Shown here in pieces: positions 58,875 through 64,000 of a stretch of DNA of 64,000 nt (positions within the stretch are counted from its first letter, which is position 1; each line of letters opens with the position of its first letter). Position numbers and translations under genes: made by a program. The notes under the pieces were generated by a model. That model was given only the letters and a program-made list of their open reading frames with translations. It did no database searches and was not told the DNA's origin. Origin of the DNA: JAUSPI01 sp964454305 (GTDB lineage Bacteria; Desulfobacterota; Syntrophia; Syntrophales; JADFWA01); contig CAYVXX010000001.1 in assembly GCA_964454305.1 (NCBI GenBank), positions 74,883-138,882 of the forward strand, given 5' to 3'.

Positions 58875-60368
58875 ATGGTGCAAGAAAAAAGATTATTGAT
58901 AACTACATTAATGTTCACGTTTCTCTGTATTCTGTTTACACTTATTCTCTCAAATCCCTGTATGGCAAGCAGCGCGCATGAAGCGGCAGCCCATCACGGA
59001 ACTGACATCGGAAAAGTTCTGCCTATCTGGTCAATTATCCCCTTCGTCGGGATATTACTTTCCATCGCAGTATTGCCACTTCTAGCGCCCCATTTCTGGC
59101 ACGCTCACTTTGGCAAGATATCTGCCTTCTGGGCGCTGGGCTTTGCAGTTCCCTTTCTCTTTATTTATCATGGCATAGCGATATACGAAATTCTTCATAT
59201 ATACATTATTGACTATATCCCCTTTATAATCCTTCTCTGGGGGCTCTTCACCATTGCAGGCGGCATCGTCGTCAGAGGTTCTTTCAAGGGAACTCCCATC
59301 GTCAACACAATAATGCTTCTGTTGGGAACGATACTGGCCTCATGGGTTGGAACGACAGGGGCCGCCATGGTTATGATACGCCCTGTTTTAAAAGCAAACG
59401 CTGATCGAACGCACAAAGTACATGTTATCTGTTTCTTCATATTTCTTGTGGCCAACATAGGAGGTTCCCTGACTCCTCTCGGAGATCCGCCGCTATTTCT
59501 GGGTTTCCTCCATAATGTTCCATTCTTCTGGGTCACAACAGGAATATTCCCCCATATGGTTACCGCTTCTGCAATTCTTTTAGCCCTCTTCTTTATCGTC
59601 GACAGCTTCTATTACAGAAAAGAGAAGAAACAAACTCAACACTCTCAAGATACTGAAGAGAAAACTCCCATAAAAATTGAGGGTATATACAACCTTCTTT
59701 TTCTCGCAGGTGTCATCGGTTCGGTTCTCATGAGCGGTTACTGGAAAGCAGATTATGTCAGCATACTTGGCGTCAAATGGCATTTCCAGAATATTGCAAG
59801 AGATGTAATGATTATCATAATGGGGATGCTCTCCCTCTTCCTTACGCCAACCAGACTTCGTGAAGCCAATGAATTCAGCTGGTTTCCGATTCAGGAAGTG
59901 GCAAAGCTTTTTGCCGGTATCTTCATGACAATTATTCCAGCCCTGGCGATTCTGAAGGCAGGAAACGAAGGTGCCATGGCAGGTCTTGTTGCAATAGTAA
60001 AAGATCCTATTCACTATTTCTGGGTAGCGGGCGCTCTCTCTTCATTCCTGGACAATGCTCCGACTTACCTTACATTCTTCAATCTTGCGCTGGGGAAACT
60101 CGGGTTAACGGAAGCTATGGTGCCGGGCGCGCTGGCTGCAAATACCATCACGTTAAATCCCGTATTTGTCAGTTACTTGAAGGGAATTTCGGCCGGTGCT
60201 GTTTTTATGGGCGCAAATACCTATATTGGCAATGCACCGAACTTCATGGTGAAATCGATAGCGGAAGAAGCCGGTATAAACATGCCGAGCTTCTTCGGAT
60301 ATATGTTTAAATACTCAATTCCTATTCTTATCCCAATCTTTATCTTGGTAACTTTTATTTTTTTCTAA
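58875..60368 (+). CDS. Sodium:proton antiporter (NhaD/CitT-like)
   Basis: 497-aa membrane protein of the ion-transporter superfamily. A cleavable-signal-like N-terminus ends before SSAHEAAAHH, followed by about 11-12 membrane segments. The conserved block NIGGSLTPLGDPPLFLGFL near residue 193-211 and the second half block NAPTYLTFFNLALGKLG and MGANTYIGNAPNFMVKSIAEEAG are those of NhaD-type antiporters. I chose ATG 58875, with AGGAG 7 bases upstream. Adjacent to the ATP synthase genes, so likely part of ion homeostasis. Confidence 0.85.
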   Translation: MVQEKRLLITTLMFTFLCILFTLILSNPCMASSAHEAAAHHGTDIGKVLPIWSIIPFVGILLSIAVLPLLAPHFWHAHFGKISAFWALGFAVPFLFIYHGIAIYEILHIYIIDYIPFIILLWGLFTIAGGIVVRGSFKGTPIVNTIMLLLGTILASWVGTTGAAMVMIRPVLKANADRTHKVHVICFFIFLVANIGGSLTPLGDPPLFLGFLHNVPFFWVTTGIFPHMVTASAILLALFFIVDSFYYRKEKKQTQHSQDTEEKTPIKIEGIYNLLFLAGVIGSVLMSGYWKADYVSILGVKWHFQNIARDVMIIIMGMLSLFLTPTRLREANEFSWFPIQEVAKLFAGIFMTIIPALAILKAGNEGAMAGLVAIVKDPIHYFWVAGALSSFLDNAPTYLTFFNLALGKLGLTEAMVPGALAANTITLNPVFVSYLKGISAGAVFMGANTYIGNAPNFMVKSIAEEAGINMPSFFGYMFKYSIPILIPIFILVTFIFF

Positions 60369-60434
60369 TATAATGAAGGTTTTATCGGATATTAGATTGT
60401 CGTTAATCTAAGGAACAGTATAAGCGCTCCTTAA

Positions 60435-60471
60435 AGTAAAGCTCCCAGCCCACAGGGCGGGGAGCTTTACT
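60435..60471. terminator. Bidirectional terminator / MITE hairpin, copy IV
   Basis: AGTAAAGCTCCC (60435-60446) pairs with GGGAGCTTTACT (60460-60471), loop 13 bases, T-run on both sides. The AGCCCACAGGGCGGG core equals the hairpin end of MITE copies I and II. It lies between the convergent antiporter and greA genes. Confidence 0.75.
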
Positions 60472-60486
60472 TTTATAGCTGTAATT

Positions 60487-60978
60487 TTAACTCTTACCCT
60501 CTATATCACTTATGGAAATATCAATGACTTCAAACTCCCTTACACCTCCCGGTGTATTGACACTGACTACGTCACCTATTTCTTTCCCGATGAGCCCCTT
60601 TCCGATAGGAGAAGTAACTGAAATTTTGTTCTTATTTGCATCGGATTCAAAAGGGCCAACAAGGTGATATTGAACAACCTCTTCTGTATTGACGTCTTCG
60701 ATGGTGACAGTTGTTCCAAAAACGACCCTCTCCGCGGTGAGATCTTTAGGATCAATAATGATTGATGTGGCAAGATTATTTGTTATTTCCTGTATCTTTC
60801 CCTGAATGAATGCCTGCCTCTCTTTGGCTGCTTCATACTCGGCATTTTCTGATATATCACCATGGGCTCTGGCTTCTTCAATCTCTTTTATATTCTCAGG
60901 TACGACAACTTTTTTTAAATGTCCTAATTCCTTTTTTAATCTTTCAAAACCCGTTCTGCTAATCGGAACCTTATCCAT
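60487..60978 (-). CDS. greA: Transcription elongation factor GreA
   Basis: 163 aa. N-terminal coiled coil (ERLKKELGHLKKVVVPENIKEIEEARAHGDISENAEYEAAKERQAF, region) with the acidic tip, and C-terminal FKBP-like domain (GEAFESDANKNKISVTSPIGKGLIGKEIGD, region). Rescues backtracked RNA polymerase. I chose ATG 60978 (MDKVPISRT), GAGGAG upstream; a longer frame to 61038 is unlikely. Confidence 0.95.
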   Translation of the reverse strand: MDKVPISRTGFERLKKELGHLKKVVVPENIKEIEEARAHGDISENAEYEAAKERQAFIQGKIQEITNNLATSIIIDPKDLTAERVVFGTTVTIEDVNTEEVVQYHLVGPFESDANKNKISVTSPIGKGLIGKEIGDVVSVNTPGGVREFEVIDISISDIEGKS

Positions 60979-61127
60979 AAAATCTCCTCTATGAAAAATT
61001 GTTATGCCATCATATAAACCAGTCTGGGCAAGTGTCAAGAAGATTCACCCTGCCCGGCAGAAAAACAACATAATTATCTTTTTACTTGCTTTTTCCGTCT
61101 AAATATACTATAGCGAACCCCAATTAC

Positions 61128-62810
61128 ATGGGGGGAAATGAAGTGAGTTACTTTCGAATTGCAAAGAGCAGCAGACATAAACCGGTATTCCTTTTATTTT
61201 TAATTGCGTCTTTTATGGTTTTTTTCTGGTATTTTCCTACAGCACTAAATGCCGAAGAAAGTAGCTGTGTATCCTGTCATACCAGTGCAAAAAAGCTTAT
61301 TGAAATAACCAGAGCCATTGAGGCATCAAAACCAGAGGCAGCATGTGAACCAATTGAACCCAAGGGGGAGGGGTGAGGAGGATCTGTGGCTCCGTTGGAG
61401 TCATATGAAAAGCTGCTCGTAGACAGCGACTTCCTCGAGAAAGATTGTCATGGCGAGATTTCCTGTAATACCTGTCACGGTGGCAACCCGGAAGATAACA
61501 ACTGGGAAACCGCCCACAAAGACTTGATAAAAGATCCGTCATATCTTAATACCTCTGAAAGTTGCGGCGAATGTCATGAAGAGATCGTAGAAAAAAATAA
61601 GACCAGCCTCCATATTACATTAGCCCCTTTCAACAACAAGATATATCTCAGAGCAAATTCGGATAAAGATGTACGTGAAAAAATCGATAACGCCATGGGA
61701 AACCACTGCATGGGCTGCCACAGTAGCTGCGGCCAGTGCCATGTCAGTCGACCGTCATCTGTAGGGAAAGGATTTATTGAAGGACATTTCTTTAAGAAGA
61801 CTCCACCTGTTAAAACCAACTGTACTTCTTGCCATGGAAGCAGGATCGGAAAAGAATTCTTTGGTGAAAATGAAGGCATATCTGCAGATGTTCACCACGG
61901 CGAGCATGGGTTGGGGTGCAAGGATTGCCATTCCGGGGAAGAGATGCATGGAAGCGGCGAAGCTCACTTTGACAGATATGAAGTTGCAAATCGAGCCAAA
62001 TGCGTAAACTGCCACACCGGAGAAGGCGACGATAACCCGGGCCATGTGATTCATAAAGATAAGGTAAGTTGCCAAGTCTGCCATTCTGTTTCCTATAAAA
62101 ACTGTTTTAACTGCCATGTTGCCAAGGATAAGACAGGTAATCCCTATTTTGAAAGCGATCCATCAGTTATGGCTTTTAAAATTGGTCTGAACACAAAAAC
62201 GACAGAGGAAAGACCTGAAAAATACGTAACCGTACGACATATCCCGGTGAATAAAGAGTTGTTTGATTTTTATGTCAAGGGTGGATTGACAAATTTCGAT
62301 AATGCACCGACCTGGAAACTTGCTACTCCGCACAATATTCAGCTCTCAACTCCACAAAATGAGAGTTGTATCTCATGTCACAATAACGCTAAACTTTTCC
62401 TGAGGAAGCAAGATGTGAGGTCTCAGGAAATCTCAGCCAATAAGAATGTCATTGTTCCTGATAAATCTTCCCTTTTTGACCGACATGACTGGTTATCACA
62501 GGCAGAGCTCCACCTAACAAAGGTAGGTTGTCTGACCTGCCATAAACCGTCACTGGAAGCGCCTATCAAAGATTGTAAACAATGCCATTCAGATAAGAGT
62601 ATCCTTTTAACAAAAGAAGAAGGTGCTCCGAAAGAACCTGCGATGAGCTGGAATTTCACAAACAAGAAACTTATGGAAAAGGGTGCCTATGTTGTGGGCA
62701 GCAACAGGATCCCGGCTATCGATATTATCGGAATCCTGATAGTAGTTCTCACTTTTGCGGGATGTCTTACACATGGGGCACTGCGCTTTATCACCAGAAG
62801 GAGAAAATAG
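61128..62810 (+). CDS. 13-haem cytochrome c with in-frame UGA (candidate selenoprotein)
   Basis: One frame from 61128 to 62810 broken only by UGA at 61374-61376. Before it: signal-anchor (KPVFLLFLIASFMVFFWYF) and haem motif CVSCH. After it: twelve more CxxCH (CNTCH, CGECH, CMGCH, CGQCH, CTSCH, CKDCH, CVNCH, CQVCH, CFNCH, CISCH, CLTCH, CKQCH) and a C-terminal membrane anchor before THGALRFITRRRK. The UGA sits in GEG-UGA-GG, with a SECIS-like hairpin 17 bases on. If read as Sec, the full protein has 560 codons. GTG 61143 with GGGGGG upstream is an alternative start. Fits a periplasmic electron carrier working with the cytochrome b downstream. The alternative is a nonsense mutation or two genes with GTG restart at 61386. 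Confidence 0.8.
61374..61405 (+). promoter_or_regulatory. Candidate Sec codon and SECIS-like hairpin in the cytochrome gene
   Basis: UGA 61374-61376. Then UGUGGCUCC (61385-61393), loop GUU (61394-61396), GGAGUCAUA (61397-61405): nine pairs including G-U. The loop opens with G and lies 17 bases from the UGA. This fits the loose bacterial SECIS rule well. Confidence 0.6.
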
Positions 62811-62814
62811 GAAG

Positions 62815-63438
62815 ATGTCTGAAAAAATGTATTTACATCCATTAACTGAGCGAATATGGCACTGGATACATGCCATTCTGATCATATTGCTCATATTATC
62901 AGGAATGCAGATACACTGGCCTGATGCATTAAACCTTTTTGGGAGTTTTTCTAATGCGATAACTGTTCATGAGTGGTCCGGAATATTTGTGGTTCTCGAT
63001 TTCTTGCTCTGGCTATTTTACAATTTGATCTCAAAACGGGTTTCCCATTACATACCGAGAAAAAAGGATATCTATCCGGGTATTCCTAAGCAGGCGAGAT
63101 TTTACGCTTACGGGATATTCAAGAACGAGCCGCATCCTTACAGCGCATCTGAAGATAACAAGTTCAATCCGCTGCAGAAGATGGCGTATTTCAAGTTTAT
63201 GTTCCTTATGATGCCTATCTTATTAATCAGCGGCATCGTCTATTTATTTCCTTCGTTATTTGCGTCTTTCATCATTGTTATCGGCGGCTTAAAAGTGTTG
63301 GCAGTTATTCACTTCATTATGGCAATCATTTTTGCCGCTTTCCTGGTTGCCCACCTTTATTTAGCCACCACCGGTCATACTGTTTTTGCTGATTTTATTT
63401 CCATGATTACCGGGTATGCGGAAAAAGAAGAGCATTAA
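62815..63438 (+). CDS. Cytochrome b561/hydrogenase-type b subunit
   Basis: 207 aa with about four membrane segments. HPLTERIWHWIHAILIILLILSGMQIHWP opens it with two His as likely haem ligands; HEWSGIFVVLDFLLWLF, and VIHFIMAIIFAAFLVAHLYLATTGHT with further His follow. It would carry electrons between quinone and the upstream multihaem cytochrome. Starts 4 bases after the cytochrome gene. I chose ATG 62815, since a longer frame would run into the previous gene. Confidence 0.88.
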   Translation: MSEKMYLHPLTERIWHWIHAILIILLILSGMQIHWPDALNLFGSFSNAITVHEWSGIFVVLDFLLWLFYNLISKRVSHYIPRKKDIYPGIPKQARFYAYGIFKNEPHPYSASEDNKFNPLQKMAYFKFMFLMMPILLISGIVYLFPSLFASFIIVIGGLKVLAVIHFIMAIIFAAFLVAHLYLATTGHTVFADFISMITGYAEKEEH

Positions 63439-63466
63439 CAACTGATGACTAAAAGAAAATGGCCTG

Positions 63467-63502
63467 AAAAATGGGGAATAGCTGAAAACTATTCCCCATT
63501 TT
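63467..63502. terminator. Bidirectional terminator between cytochrome b and rhodanese genes
   Basis: AAAAATGGGGAATAG (63467-63481), 7-base loop, CTATTCCCCATTTT (63489-63502). Perfect stem with A/T tails on both strands. Confidence 0.9.
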
Positions 63503-63526
63503 AGTTAAGCTATGACGGTTATTAAT

Positions 63527-63964
63527 TTACTCCACAGGATAACCAGCCTTTAACCAGGCCTTCCAACCTCCAGCCATACTGACCGCATTTTTATATCCCA
63601 TTTTACCTAATGAACAGGTACTAAGACATGATCGTCCCCCTGACTTGCAATAACAAATAATATAGGTTGCCTTATTGGGAATTTCTTTGGCAACTGTGAA
63701 TTCCAAAAGTCCTCTTGGTATATTGATTGCCTTTGGAAGATGTCCACTTTTGAACTCCTTGTCTGTCCTGCAATCAAGAATTATCGCTTTACCGGAATCT
63801 ATTGCAGCCTTGGCTTCAGCAACTGAAATCTCTTTTACAGTCTTCTTTGCCTCATTCACAAAATCCTTCGCGGTCATATCGGCAAAGGATAAAGCAGAAA
63901 GAGAAAAGAACAAAACCACAGCGAAAAGGAAAACTAAACTTCTTTTAATTACATCTTTACTCAT
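63527..63964 (-). CDS. Periplasmic single-domain rhodanese
   Basis: 145 aa. A signal peptide (RSLVFLFAVVLFFSLSALSFA, region) is followed by one rhodanese domain: VAEAKAAIDSGKAIILDCRTDKEF and the active-site loop ICYCKSGGRS with the catalytic Cys. It would move sulfane sulfur (or selenium) in the periplasm. Convergent with the cytochrome genes. Nothing is seen in the last 36 bases. Confidence 0.9.
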   Translation of the reverse strand: MSKDVIKRSLVFLFAVVLFFSLSALSFADMTAKDFVNEAKKTVKEISVAEAKAAIDSGKAIILDCRTDKEFKSGHLPKAINIPRGLLEFTVAKEIPNKATYIICYCKSGGRSCLSTCSLGKMGYKNAVSMAGGWKAWLKAGYPVE

Positions 63965-64000
63965 AACCTAAATTACCTCCACGAATTTTAATTTGTAATA

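Noticed and set aside
61374..61376. UGA in the cytochrome gene as a plain nonsense mutation or assembly error
   Set aside because: Not excluded, but less favoured: the reading frame is unbroken on both sides, no other lesion is present over 1.7 kb, the SECIS-like hairpin is at the right distance and the organism encodes a Sec-type SelD.

Overview
The window looks like the chromosome of a strictly anaerobic, low-to-mid GC Desulfobacterota (deltaproteobacterial) organism. The evidence is a periplasmic-type [FeFe]-hydrogenase with its full HydEFG maturation set, a selenocysteine-containing SelD with YedE/YedF-type selenium genes, a 13-haem cytochrome c with a b-type cytochrome partner, a double-cubane (2-hydroxyacyl-CoA dehydratase-like) reductase with its activase, an ATP synthase operon carrying both b and b' subunits, and yceD-rpmF-fabD and rib-nusB housekeeping runs. 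Genus cannot be read from the sequence alone.

Layout. 1-723: 5' part of thrC (minus). 765-6211: selenium module, with a LysR regulator divergent from yedE, a DUF3343 carrier, a kinase-fold gene, a Mop protein, a TusA-like protein and yedF; then a short UGA-containing peptide/RNA element and a decayed double-cubane reductase/activase pair. 6411-13776: hydA-hydB, a terminator, then TM1266-aspA-hydF-hydG-small ORF-hydE. 13947-16512: a second copy of the selenium-type LysR (broken), the same operator and UGA peptide/RNA element, and this time an intact reductase and activase. 16571-19747: polar amino-acid ABC transporter. 19782-22867: metallo-hydrolase, cysteine desulfurase, selD (Sec in the active site). 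22973-26369: rpsT, lptE, leuS. 26491-33508: minus-strand RiPP-like operon with precursor peptide, two PqqD proteins, two radical SAM proteins, an HprK-like kinase, an S26-type peptidase, a methyltransferase and a nucleotidyltransferase. 33724-44936: one long minus-strand run (trkH, trkA, M17 N-domain protein, nusB, ribH, ribBA, ribE, nrdR, dCMP deaminase, glyA, rpiB, fabD, rpmF, yceD). 45124-52157: gltX, a GGDEF protein, tRNA genes, a hydrolase, a lipoprotein, secG, tpiA. 52614-58590: atpF'FHAGDC. 58875-63964: antiporter, greA, UGA-interrupted 13-haem cytochrome, cytochrome b, rhodanese.

How it fits together. Three kinds of in-frame UGA occur next to SECIS-like hairpins: selD, the cytochrome, and the two short peptides. 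With yedE, yedF, DUF3343 and the LysR gene they point to an organism that spends selenium on Sec. The same LysR-type operator (AGTTATA-N13-TATAACT and its near match) sits before yedE and before the second UGA peptide/reductase locus, which links the double-cubane reductase to the selenium regulon. The two copies of that locus bracket the hydrogenase cluster.

The most novel-looking items are (1) the duplicated UGA peptide/RNA element, (2) the Sec-type multihaem cytochrome, (3) the RiPP operon with a 79-residue repeat-bearing precursor, and (4) a tRNA-Gln-like gene whose anticodon reads CUC. Non-coding repeats include a MITE-like family (four sites) and heptamer arrays that have entered the coding sequence of dCMP deaminase.
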